DNA of 9,330 nt, taken from positions 1-9,330 of the forward strand of contig CAZART010000163.1 of NCBI GenBank assembly GCA_964487555.1, in the 5' to 3' direction. Position 1 is the stretch's first letter. Each line of letters starts with the position of its first letter. Of the stretch, positions 1 to 7,293 are shown one piece after another. Both the position numbers and the translations under genes were made by a program. This DNA comes from CAZART01 sp964487555. GTDB lineage: Bacteria; Bacteroidota; Rhodothermia; Rhodothermales; VXPQ01. The notes beneath the pieces are model-generated. The model worked only from the letters and a program-made list of their open reading frames with translations, searched no databases and was not told the DNA's origin.

Positions 1-459
1 GGGCTCGCGGATGTCTTCGTCTTCATCTTCTTCGGACCCGTCGCGGTGGCAGGCACTTACTACGTCCAGGCATTGACCATCGAACCGCTCGTAATTCTGG
101 CGGGATGGGGACCCGGCCTCCTATCGATGGCGATTTTGCTCGTGAACAACATCCGCGACATCGACGAAGACCGCGCCGCCGGCAAAAAAACGCTCGTTGT
201 GCGGACGGGAAGGAAGTTCGGCATTGCGCTCTATCAGGCGTGCTTCATAGGGGCGGCTTTGACGGTTTTGATCGTGGTGGCGCTTAGTGACGGACACGAA
301 TGGGCGCTGTCTGCATTGATCGTCCTGCCCATAGGGATCGCGAACACGCAAAAAATGAAGACATCGAATGATCCGGGCGTCATGAATCCCCTCCTCGGTG
401 CAACCGCACGCATGTTGCTCGTCTACTGCGTGCTGTTCAGTATCGGATGGATCGTCTGA
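1..459 (+). CDS. menA: 1,4-dihydroxy-2-naphthoate polyprenyltransferase, C-terminal part (5' end outside window)
   Basis: This is the C-terminal 152 residues of a UbiA-family integral membrane prenyltransferase. MenA attaches the polyprenyl chain to 1,4-dihydroxy-2-naphthoate, giving demethylmenaquinone in the cytoplasmic membrane. The frame is open from base 1, so the gene is cut by the window edge; the first in-frame GTG (46) is internal, because the residues before it (LADVFVFIFFGPVAVAGTYY across that point) are typical MenA sequence. The second aspartate-rich motif is visible as NNIRDIDEDRAAGKKTL (codons from about 145 to 195) and resembles the Mg-diphosphate-binding NxxRDxxxDxxxGKxT signature of MenA. 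Several hydrophobic stretches fit transmembrane helices: FVFIFFGPVAVAG, LVILAGWGPGLLSMAILLV, ALTVLIVVAL, LSALIVLPIGIA and MLLVYCVLFSIGWIV. The stop is TGA at 457-459. menE follows after 31 nt on the same strand, which supports the assignment. Confidence 0.93.
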   Translation, partial: GLADVFVFIFFGPVAVAGTYYVQALTIEPLVILAGWGPGLLSMAILLVNNIRDIDEDRAAGKKTLVVRTGRKFGIALYQACFIGAALTVLIVVALSDGHEWALSALIVLPIGIANTQKMKTSNDPGVMNPLLGATARMLLVYCVLFSIGWIV

Positions 460-490
460 ACCATTGTGGAATCAGCCGCGCGCGACCGAC

Positions 491-1897
491 ATGTCTGAAC
501 TCGAATGCCCCCTCCGTTCGGCGGCCGTTTCGGATCCCGAACGGGTTGCCCTTGAAGCGTCCGACCTGCGGCTGACCTTCCGCGAACTCGACGAGTGGGT
601 GGAGGGCACGGCGTCGCAGCTTCGCGCTCGAGTAGAAAGCGCCGGCTCCGCACCCCCAGGGGCCCGCCGGCAGCCTGCGAGTGGCGCACGAGTGGCATTG
701 TGGATGGAGAACGACTGGCGGATGGTGGTGCTTCTGCTTGCAGCCATTCGAGCGGGAGTCGTCGTATGCCCGTTGAGCACGCGTCTGCCGTCCGCGGACG
801 CTGCGGCCGATCAGGTCGACGCGCAGATTCTGATTTCGGATCGTGCGGGCACCGCGCCCGACGTGTTGCTTAGGCGTGCGCGCGAGGACGGTACCGTGCT
901 CCATCCACCCGAACAACCCGCCACGATCGTCTTCACCTCGGGGTCATCGGGTCGGGCGAAGGCGGCGCTGCTCTCATTCGGCAATCACTATTTCAGCGCT
1001 CTCGGATCAAACGCGAACCTTCCCGTCGCACCGGGCGACGGGTGGCTCGTGTCGCTACCGCTCTATCACGTGGGTGGGATTGGCATCCTTTTTCGCTGCC
1101 TGCTCGGACGCGGGACGATCGTTTTGCAGGAAAATCTTGCCCTTCCGGACACGATGTCCGCCACCCACCTTTCGCTGGTGTCGACGCAGTTGCTGCGCCT
1201 TCTGCGCGCGGATGAGCGGCCGAAGAATTTGAAAGCCGTTCTGCTGGGCGGCAGCGCCATATCGCCGGGCCTGATCGAAGAGGCCGTAGATCAAGGCCTG
1301 CCGATCCACGTGAGCTACGGGATGACGGAGATGGGCTCGCAGGTAACGACGACGTCGCCTGATGCGTCGCTCGATGAGCTCATGAGCTCCGGCCGCGTGC
1401 TTCCGCATCGCGAGCTGCGCGTGACGACAGATGGTGAAATCATCGTCCGTGGCCGGACGCGATTTCTCGGATACGTCGAGGGGGAAAACGTGGTTGAGCC
1501 GTTTGATGAAGGCGGATGGTATGCTACGGGTGACGTCGGACGTCTGGACGACGGTTTGCTCTGGGTGATGGGCCGCCTGGACAATGTTTTCATCTCCGGG
1601 GGTGAAAACGTAATGCCGGAGGAGATTGAACGGATCTTGACGTCTCGTTCGGATATTCGACGAGCGGTGGTCGTGCCCGTGGAGGACGAAGAATTCGGAT
1701 ATCGTCCGGTCGCTTTCGTCGACACGGGCGAATACGTCCTCCATCCCGCGGAAATGCGGGATTGGCTAGATAGTTTTTTGCCTCGATTTAAGATTCCAAT
1801 ACGCTTCTTCACGTGGCCAAATCGAGACGATGCGCTCGGGATGAAGGTCGATCGTGCTATTTTTGAGCGAGAAGCGGACAAGTTAATGCGCGAATAG
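491..1897 (+). CDS. menE: o-succinylbenzoate-CoA ligase (acyl-adenylating enzyme)
   Basis: A 468-aa cytoplasmic ANL-superfamily ligase. MenE activates o-succinylbenzoate with ATP and joins it to CoA, the step before naphthoate ring closure by MenB. Core motifs appear in the expected order: the P-loop-like TIVFTSGSSGRAK (145-157), the adenine-binding YGMTEMG (276-282), TGD (346-348, aspartate expected to contact the ribose), the hinge region GRLDN (361-365), GGENVMPEEIE (370-380), and the C-terminal lysine in GMKVDR (K452). The length is normal for MenE. The frame is open upstream to 398, but that extension overlaps menA and reads as a cysteine-rich shadow; the ATG at 491 starts a normal N-terminus (MSELECPLRSAAVSDPERVAL). 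No strong Shine-Dalgarno is seen before 491, which is common in Bacteroidota. Motifs alone cannot exclude another acyl-CoA ligase, but the position directly after menA makes MenE the clear choice. No key residue is missing. Confidence 0.93.
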   Translation: MSELECPLRSAAVSDPERVALEASDLRLTFRELDEWVEGTASQLRARVESAGSAPPGARRQPASGARVALWMENDWRMVVLLLAAIRAGVVVCPLSTRLPSADAAADQVDAQILISDRAGTAPDVLLRRAREDGTVLHPPEQPATIVFTSGSSGRAKAALLSFGNHYFSALGSNANLPVAPGDGWLVSLPLYHVGGIGILFRCLLGRGTIVLQENLALPDTMSATHLSLVSTQLLRLLRADERPKNLKAVLLGGSAISPGLIEEAVDQGLPIHVSYGMTEMGSQVTTTSPDASLDELMSSGRVLPHRELRVTTDGEIIVRGRTRFLGYVEGENVVEPFDEGGWYATGDVGRLDDGLLWVMGRLDNVFISGGENVMPEEIERILTSRSDIRRAVVVPVEDEEFGYRPVAFVDTGEYVLHPAEMRDWLDSFLPRFKIPIRFFTWPNRDDALGMKVDRAIFEREADKLMRE

Positions 1898-1915
1898 TGC
1901 ATTCCTCACGCTCTG

Positions 1916-2132
1916 GCACGGGTGTTGTTTACGATGTGCAAGGAGTCTCTGCTGTGGCGCGGGTGTTTACGAGTGCGTGGAGTCTCTGCTGTGGCGCGGT
2001 TTACGAGTGCGCGGAGCGGTGGCTACGGCGCGTACGGGTGTTTTGGATCTAAGTGGAGCGCCGGCTGCGGCACGGGTGCTTAGGGTGTGCGTGGAGAGGC
2101 GGCTGCTGCACGAGTGTTTAGCGGCGGCTGCG
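1916..2132 (+). repeat. Degenerate GT-rich tandem repeat, about six units of ~37 nt
   Basis: Non-coding stretch directly after menE made of imperfect tandem units. My hand segmentation is 1916-1956, 1957-1993, 1994-2027, 2028-2069, 2070-2107 and 2108-2132 (41, 37, 34, 42, 38 and 25 nt). Most units follow the pattern GC(A/G)CGGGTGTTTACGAG, TGCGTGGAG, then a CTGCTGTG or GGCTGCGG end. Units 1 and 2 share an exact 21-nt match (1942-1962 and 1979-1999, 37 nt apart), while the later units have drifted and contain indels. The + strand is rich in G and T and poor in C and A. Unequal unit lengths and the lack of unique spacers argue against CRISPR. The sequence lies where a menE 3' untranslated region would be. 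No function can be assigned. Confidence 0.72.
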
Positions 2133-2326
2133 GATGTTTCATCGGGGCTCTTGGCGGATTAACAAGGTGTAGGGAGAGCGAGATAGTGAGACCCGCTTAA
2201 GCAGGCGCAAAATGCGTCGAAAACTCCTAACAATCCTGCAACCCGGGAAACCGCACACAAGGTAGCCTCGTGAATACACATAACACGCACAATAAACGAA
2301 GTGTCGCGATTCCGTCGCTCTATTTT
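2133..2326. other. Non-coding gap before the acetyltransferase, with two small palindromes
   Basis: This stretch holds no convincing gene. Two short inverted repeats sit side by side: GCTTAAGC at 2195-2202 and CGCAAAATGCG at 2206-2216. They could be an operator or a weak hairpin for the acetyltransferase gene, but both are short and could be chance. Neither is followed by a T tract, so a Rho-independent terminator is not supported. I found no clear Bacteroidota-type promoter (TTTG followed about 19 nt later by TAnnTTTG). AAGG at 2259-2262 is spaced 7 nt from a GTG at 2270, which is a possible alternative start of the next gene. Confidence 0.4.
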
Positions 2327-2932
2327 ATGATGCCTGGAACTGCAGGTGCCGCAGAGGCCCGCGAAGAAGAGGATCTGGTGCTGAAGGGAAAGCGCGTTGC
2401 GCTTACGCCGCTGCACCTCGAAAACATCTACAAGCATTTCGAATGGAACAACGACCCGGAGCTCAACCGGCTCGATAGTGAGCTTCCGTACGAGAAAGAG
2501 ACCTTCGGCGATTTCAAGCGCCGTTTCGAGCAGATGGTCTACCATCCCGTTCCGCAGAACAAGGATTTTGAGATCCATGCGGAGGACGGTACGCTCATCG
2601 GTCTAGCCTATGTGGTCGACATCAGCGAGCCGAACAAGCATTGCACCGTGGGCGTCACGATTGGCGACCGCGAATACTGGGGTGGAGGATACGGCCGAGA
2701 TTCGCTCGAGGTGCTGCTTGATTACTGCTTCAACGAGCTCCACATGCACCGCGTGAGCACGGAGACGTTTGAGTACAACGAAGCGTGGCGCAAACTCGTC
2801 CGCGATGCCGGCTTTCAGCGCGACGGCATCGAACGCGAGTACCTCTATCGGGACGGCGAGTACTTCGACAAGGAAATTTACTCGATGCTCGCGGAGGAGT
2901 ATCTCGCCGCTCGCAACGGGAAGGCGGCGTAG
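2327..2932 (+). CDS. GNAT-family N-acetyltransferase, RimJ/RimL type
   Basis: A 201-aa cytoplasmic protein of the Acetyltransf_3 (RimJ/RimL-like) group, which transfers acetyl from acetyl-CoA to an amine. The substrate cannot be read from the sequence. The domain begins at about residue 18 (VLKGKRVALTPL). The acetyl-CoA pyrophosphate-binding motif A is seen as EYWGGGYGRDSLEVLLDY, with GGGYGR at 119-124. The C-terminal half has the usual NEAWRKLVRDAGFQRDG pattern and an acidic/tyrosine-rich end (YRDGEYFDKEIYSML). The start is uncertain: ATG 2327 is chosen, but ATG 2330, GTG 2270 (with AAGG 7 nt upstream; its extra 19 codons are AT-rich and unlike the rest) and GTG 2378 (preceded by an AGAGGA stretch and coinciding with the domain start) are all possible. 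It is separated from menE by the repeat region, so it is probably its own transcription unit. It converges on the secreted-protein gene that ends 55 nt away. Confidence 0.85.
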   Translation: MMPGTAGAAEAREEEDLVLKGKRVALTPLHLENIYKHFEWNNDPELNRLDSELPYEKETFGDFKRRFEQMVYHPVPQNKDFEIHAEDGTLIGLAYVVDISEPNKHCTVGVTIGDREYWGGGYGRDSLEVLLDYCFNELHMHRVSTETFEYNEAWRKLVRDAGFQRDGIEREYLYRDGEYFDKEIYSMLAEEYLAARNGKAA

Positions 2933-2987
2933 AGGCCGGTGTGCGGATCGAGGCGTCGTTGAACCCGAACGAGCTGTCGGTGTCCGT

Positions 2988-4277
2988 TCATGGAATCACG
3001 ACTGATTTGACGATCGACCCGCCGTTTCCCTCCACACGGAGGAAAAACAGGCCCATTGGCTGAGGTGCTGTATTCCAATCGAATGAATGCACCCCGGGTG
3101 CTAGGACGCCGTCAAAGATCATCCCGACCTTCCGCCCGAGTGCATCGAATGCATGGATGCGGACCGGCCCCGTCTTGTGGAGATGTACGTTGACCTCTGC
3201 ATAGTCCCGAGCCGGATTCGGATAGACGTCGACGCGCGGCGGGTCAGGCGCGCCCGGCCGCTCCGTGGACGAGCTCGTCGAAACCACGAACCATCGCTCT
3301 TGCGACCACGGGCTTTCACCGAGGTCGTTTTCGGCCCGAACCCGCCACCAGTATTGTACGGAGGGCGAGAGCCTGTCGAGCGCATAGGTGGTGTCCGACG
3401 TAACATGCTCCATTTCGACGTCATCGAAGACCATATCCGACGTGACCTGGACTCGATAGCTCTCGGATCGGCGTGCCGAGTTCCAGGTGAGCGTGACTTC
3501 GTCGTCGAGGCCCTCCGAAGCCTCGGCCGGAGACACGAGTTCGGGCGGCATCAGGTTGGCGACCGCCACGGCCACGACCTGGTTGTTTCGGTTCTGGAAG
3601 CGGTAGAGCCAACCGTCATCCGGAGGTGAAAAATCGCCGTACAGCACCGTTCTGGCGGGAAAATAGCGATCGTCGCTCTGATCCGCCGATCCTGCGTCGA
3701 CGACGAAATCGACGCTCGAGGAATCGGACTCGGCGACAACTTCAAACGTGATGAAGAAATCTTCGTCTTCTCGTACCTCCCAGTCGGCATCGTCGAGCGT
3801 CATCAGGAAATTAATGTCGTTCGCCCGCAGGTCGCCGAAATCCACGTCGGCGGAGTCAACGACTTCTACCGGAGTAATCCAGCCGTTGTCGTTGTGCGTT
3901 CCGGCCAGCGATATACGAATTTTTCCGGCATCGGGCGGGCTGCTCTCACTGCCCGCCATAAAATACCCCACATAGATGATCTGGCCGCCGAAACTCGGCG
4001 TGAAGCGCACGGCCGATCGATCGATCCCGGCGAGTCCCCCTTGGCCCGGCTGCGAAAACAGGAAGTACTGTGCCCCGACGGTGGTGTCCGCCACGATCAG
4101 AATCTCCTGAATCACGGCCTGCGCGTCTGCCGAGGGTGCCACGGTCAGCCTCTGGATGGCGGACGTGGCGTCAACGGAGGCACGCGTCAGGGGCACGTCG
4201 TTCTGGATACGCGCCTGGCCATGAGCGTTACTGCTGATGACGATCAATGCTGCGATACCGAGGAGAATGTTTCGCAT
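2988..4277 (-). CDS. Secreted protein with one fibronectin-III-like domain and a T9SS type A-like sorting tail
   Basis: A 429-aa exported protein of unknown function. The start at 4277 is chosen because it gives a clear signal peptide (MRNILLGIAALIVISSNAHG, cleavage near residue 20-22); the frame is open for 18 more codons upstream, but these add a non-signal extension. Residues from about 22 to 235 form a beta-rich region containing AVRFTPSFGGQIIYVGYFM and ending in DDRYFPARTVLYGD. This layout recalls unnamed accessory beta-sandwiches in other Bacteroidota secreted proteins (inference). A fibronectin-III-like domain follows at about 244-335, with LTWNSARRSESYRVQV and YWWRVRAEN. The last ~80 residues form a sorting or FlgD-Ig-like tail: VYPNPARDYAEV (from 351), FDALGRKVG, and a final KSVVIP. 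Such tails direct export through the type IX route and anchoring or cleavage at the surface. It lies 82 nt after the larger secreted-protein gene on the same strand, so co-transcription is likely. It is not a paralogue of the two large proteins apart from the shared domain types. Confidence 0.83.
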   Translation of the reverse strand: MRNILLGIAALIVISSNAHGQARIQNDVPLTRASVDATSAIQRLTVAPSADAQAVIQEILIVADTTVGAQYFLFSQPGQGGLAGIDRSAVRFTPSFGGQIIYVGYFMAGSESSPPDAGKIRISLAGTHNDNGWITPVEVVDSADVDFGDLRANDINFLMTLDDADWEVREDEDFFITFEVVAESDSSSVDFVVDAGSADQSDDRYFPARTVLYGDFSPPDDGWLYRFQNRNNQVVAVAVANLMPPELVSPAEASEGLDDEVTLTWNSARRSESYRVQVTSDMVFDDVEMEHVTSDTTYALDRLSPSVQYWWRVRAENDLGESPWSQERWFVVSTSSSTERPGAPDPPRVDVYPNPARDYAEVNVHLHKTGPVRIHAFDALGRKVGMIFDGVLAPGVHSFDWNTAPQPMGLFFLRVEGNGGSIVKSVVIP

Positions 4278-4359
4278 ACGTCCAGAATCGCTGATCCGAA
4301 TCACTGGCAAAAGGCACAATCTCGTGCTCACCTGACATTCGACGGAGCGATTTCAGGTT

Positions 4360-7293
4360 CTATCGCATCAGAACCATCGATTTCGATCCCGCATGTCGAT
4401 CCGTCCGGATGGAATATACGTACACGCCGCTTGCGTTTTCCGCAGCATCCCACGTCACGTCGTGCCAGCCGGATGTGAGCGTGCCGTCCACGAGCGTCGT
4501 GACGCGGCGGCCGAGGACGTCGTAGACGACGATTTGCACCGGGCCGGGCTCCGGCAGGCCAAATCGAATGGTCGTCGACGGGTTGAAGGGGTTGGGATAG
4601 TTCTGATCGAGCGTGAATTTGGTCGGCAGATCGGCGGTCGGCTTTGCGGAAACGTTCGTGACTTCGCCGGCTGTGAACGTCCAGGCGTCCGACCAGGGCC
4701 CCTCGGGGTGCGACAGTCGCACGCGCCAATGATAGACGTGCCCTTCGTCCAGGCCGGAAACGGTGAATGATTCATCCTTTGTCTCTGCGTCAAGAACCGG
4801 ATTCTCGAATGTCGGGTCTGCGGAGACCTGAAGGTCGTAGGACACTTGCGGCCCATACTGCGCATTCCACCAGAGGGAGAGCGGCTGCTCGCGCGGCCCG
4901 CTCTCATTCGCGGGGGCGGCAAGAAGGGGCGAAGTCAACGCGTCCGGCGATGTATAGAAGCGGATGACGGTGCCTTCGCCGGGAGCGCTGTGAAGGGCGG
5001 GATCTCCAATGAACGTGATGTTCTGAAGGGGTCGACCGCGCTCGAAGTCGATCATTGCAAGAAGACCGTCGTCGCCGTCATAGCAGAAATCAAACTCGGC
5101 GTCGATGAGCGGAATGACCGTCTCCTCCCAGTCGTCGTTCGAGGTAAGGGGGTAGTACGCGTGGATGCGGTCCGACAGTCCCCATCCCAATCCGAAGGGG
5201 TCGTCGCCCTCATCGTAACCGAAGACACAGTCGCCGCCGCCATCTGCCTCGAGAACCGGGATCAGCTGCACGTCGTCGGACGGATCGTTTTCGCTGAATA
5301 GCCCCACCCGCCCAACGTCCCAGATCTCGAACGGCACATGAATGACCCTGCCGGACGTCAGCGCGTACGATCCGAAGGAGCCCTCCTCGGTAAATCGGAT
5401 GTCGAAGTCGTGCGGTACGAACGACGGTAGCGATTCTTCCGGACCGGGCCCGACGCGGTACATCACGTATTCGTTCGTGCTGTTGAAGCTGGCATAAACG
5501 AGATCTCCGCCGGCTGTTGGGCAGCCCGAAACGGTTCGTCCCTCGCATGGATCCGCGCCGCCGGGTCCAGCGATCTCCAGAAATGCAGGGTTCGATGAAC
5601 CCGGTATAGTTTGCACCCCGACCTCTGAAAAATGGGCATCGGCCGTGCTGAATCGAAAGATTTCGGAAAGCGGTGTATCGAATAGAGCAGATTCGCCGTG
5701 CACGCGCCAGAAATAGTCGGTGAACGGCAGGAGACTGTCGACGTCCACCGTGGTGGAGGTCGACGACAGCACGCGGTACGAGGAATCATCGAACGACGGC
5801 GAAGCTGCGAGCTCTACGTAGTATTCGGAGACATACGGAGAAGCCGACCAGTTCAGCGTAAGGGTGATCGGTTGCCGGTCGGCGCCGTCGGCTGGAGATT
5901 GGAGGGCAGGGGAGCTGTCGGGGAGCGGAGGCACGCGTAAATTTCTCAGTTTCGACGTGTCCCACACGTCTTGCACGCCGGCATCGGCGTCACGGAGCTT
6001 CGTGATGGAATCGAGATAATCGTCGCCGCGGGTCCAGACGATAGCCACTACAACCTCCTGCGTCTCATGCGGCTCCAGCCGGAAAGGGCCGGTTGACATA
6101 ACGGAGTGGCGGTCAGATGGCCAGTTCCGCGCGCCGGCGCCGTCTATATTTACCTCCGACCAAAATGAACCTGTCACCGGGTCGCCGGGATACATGAAGG
6201 CGGTGCGTTCGTTGCCCCCGAGTCCGCTTCCACCGAGCGTCATAGGTGTGCCGTCCTGCCAGACGCCGCGCAGGTAGCTATAAGCACCCGCTCCATCTCG
6301 CGGGTTTCCGTATGGCGACCCGTCGTGATGGTCGCTGAGAAACGCCGTCATGCCGAGCCGCTCGCCGCCTTCGTCGACCACCCCGTCGCGGTCGTTGTCT
6401 ACGTCGTCGGCTGCTGCAAGCGGTCCCTGGACGAAATCAAAGCCAATGGCGGGTGGAGCGGTCCCGTAGCCGAATTCGCCTTCATCCTCGTTGTCCCCGT
6501 TATAATAATAGCTCATTCCCAGCGTCGTATCGGCTCCGACGTAATCGTCGTTTGCATGGCCGAGATCTGCGTCCACCCAGAACCCGACGTACGTGCTGTC
6601 GATGGCATGGGACTGCTTGTTGGTGATTCGATACCTGTAGAACGTCGTGTGGTCCAGCGCCGCGTCGATGCTCATCACGGCGAAGACCGAGGCTCGAACT
6701 TCGATCCCGAGCGGCGGCGCGTCGCGCCATCCAGGCGGGCCGCCGAGGTCGTTCATCACCCACCAGAGCATCTGGTGTCCGGTGATCTCCGGCCGGTCGC
6801 CCCCGGCGACGTCATAGTTGTCCGGATCCCCATCACCGTCGGCAACCGGCGCGCCCAATTCCCACGGCCAATCGAGGATATCGGCGGTAGCTTCGCCGGT
6901 CTCATCAAACCGCTCGAGGTCGCGGACGGTGACATCGTAGATGCGGTCGTACGCGGAGCAGTCCGACGGATTCGGCAGCCCGCCCATCTCGGTCAGCGGA
7001 CCTGGATAAAAATCCCGCTGACCGTAGTCGGATCCGGTCATGTGGAGCTCGCCGTCAAGGAGACCGCCGATCCAGAGATTGGCCGAGAATATGGAGTTTG
7101 CTCCGTTCTTCGGGACGGTATAGATGTTGCCCGCTCCACCACGCCAGAAGAGATTTCCGGTATTGTAGATGGCGGCGCGAACGTTGTTGGCGTCGAGAAA
7201 GGCTTGAGCCGACCCTGCTTCACACGTACCCGTGTCTTGCGCATTGGCGCTGACGGCCGCGGCGAGGGCGAGAGCGAGCACATACGTTTTCAT
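4360..7293 (-). CDS. Large secreted multidomain protein, complete copy of a tandem paralogue pair
   Basis: A 977-aa exported protein of unknown function. Start 7293 gives a signal peptide (MKTYVLALALAAAVSANA, cleavage after residue 18) and overlaps the previous stop as ATGA; the frame is open further upstream, but that part is the shadow of the previous gene's tail. In order: an N-terminal region (about 19-450) with NNVRAAIYNTGNLFWRGG and a calcium-type acidic loop DNDRDGVVDE (299-308); a fibronectin-III-like domain (about 461-550); a central module (about 555-785) with four cysteines at 583, 591, 689 and 737 and the motifs QTIPGSSNPAFLEI, VPFEIWDVG and NDPSDDVQ; a second Fn3-like domain (about 787-875, YHWRVRLSHPEGPWSD); and a sorting tail with NYPNPFNPSTT (898-908), VYDVLGRRVTTLVDG and GVYVYS. 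The tail suggests type IX-like export to the cell surface, although similar FlgD-Ig-like tails also occur in phyla where that system is unproven. No catalytic motif was seen; a structural or adhesive role is a guess. Confidence 0.87.
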   Translation of the reverse strand: MKTYVLALALAAAVSANAQDTGTCEAGSAQAFLDANNVRAAIYNTGNLFWRGGAGNIYTVPKNGANSIFSANLWIGGLLDGELHMTGSDYGQRDFYPGPLTEMGGLPNPSDCSAYDRIYDVTVRDLERFDETGEATADILDWPWELGAPVADGDGDPDNYDVAGGDRPEITGHQMLWWVMNDLGGPPGWRDAPPLGIEVRASVFAVMSIDAALDHTTFYRYRITNKQSHAIDSTYVGFWVDADLGHANDDYVGADTTLGMSYYYNGDNEDEGEFGYGTAPPAIGFDFVQGPLAAADDVDNDRDGVVDEGGERLGMTAFLSDHHDGSPYGNPRDGAGAYSYLRGVWQDGTPMTLGGSGLGGNERTAFMYPGDPVTGSFWSEVNIDGAGARNWPSDRHSVMSTGPFRLEPHETQEVVVAIVWTRGDDYLDSITKLRDADAGVQDVWDTSKLRNLRVPPLPDSSPALQSPADGADRQPITLTLNWSASPYVSEYYVELAASPSFDDSSYRVLSSTSTTVDVDSLLPFTDYFWRVHGESALFDTPLSEIFRFSTADAHFSEVGVQTIPGSSNPAFLEIAGPGGADPCEGRTVSGCPTAGGDLVYASFNSTNEYVMYRVGPGPEESLPSFVPHDFDIRFTEEGSFGSYALTSGRVIHVPFEIWDVGRVGLFSENDPSDDVQLIPVLEADGGGDCVFGYDEGDDPFGLGWGLSDRIHAYYPLTSNDDWEETVIPLIDAEFDFCYDGDDGLLAMIDFERGRPLQNITFIGDPALHSAPGEGTVIRFYTSPDALTSPLLAAPANESGPREQPLSLWWNAQYGPQVSYDLQVSADPTFENPVLDAETKDESFTVSGLDEGHVYHWRVRLSHPEGPWSDAWTFTAGEVTNVSAKPTADLPTKFTLDQNYPNPFNPSTTIRFGLPEPGPVQIVVYDVLGRRVTTLVDGTLTSGWHDVTWDAAENASGVYVYSIRTDRHAGSKSMVLMR
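4447..4757 (-). repeat. Duplicated 3' coding segment, downstream copy (second Fn3-like domain end and sorting tail)
   Basis: This segment aligns without a gap at a constant offset of 2930 bases with 7377-7687 in the upstream paralogue. In the best 100 columns (4571-4670 against 7501-7600) I count 14 mismatches by hand. It encodes the end of the second Fn3-like domain and the NYPNPFNPSTT tail. It reflects tandem duplication, possibly with later gene conversion. Confidence 0.65.
7290..7293 (-). promoter_or_regulatory. ATGA stop/start overlap (likely translational coupling)
   Basis: On the - strand the upstream paralogue ends GTT-GTG-AAA-TGA and the downstream paralogue begins at the ATG formed by the last A of that lysine codon and the first two bases of the stop. 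The four-base ATGA overlap implies one mRNA and probably re-initiation by the same ribosomes. No separate Shine-Dalgarno is obvious in the preceding bases. Confidence 0.75.

Noticed and set aside
398..490. 31-codon upstream extension of menE overlapping menA
   Set aside because: It is cysteine- and serine-rich, reads within menA in another frame and lies outside the family's usual N-terminus.
1055..1744. 229-codon - strand open frame opposite menE
   Set aside because: It is antisense to a menE gene with all motifs intact. The translation is histidine- and arginine-rich without recognisable domains.
1916..2132. CRISPR array
   Set aside because: The units are of unequal length and fully degenerate, there are no unique spacers, and no cas genes are nearby.
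1977..2162. 61-codon open frame in the tandem-repeat region
   Set aside because: Its sequence is simply the translated GT-rich repeat, with no start context or similarity that I recognise.
2933..2987. Bidirectional terminator between the convergent genes
   Set aside because: Only a weak 5-bp hairpin (TCGTT/AACGA around 2957-2974) is visible, with no T tract on either strand, so I do not call a terminator.
7290..7293. Frameshift that split one giant gene into two
   Set aside because: The upstream frame ends with a complete sorting tail and the downstream frame begins with its own signal peptide, so these are two intact genes.
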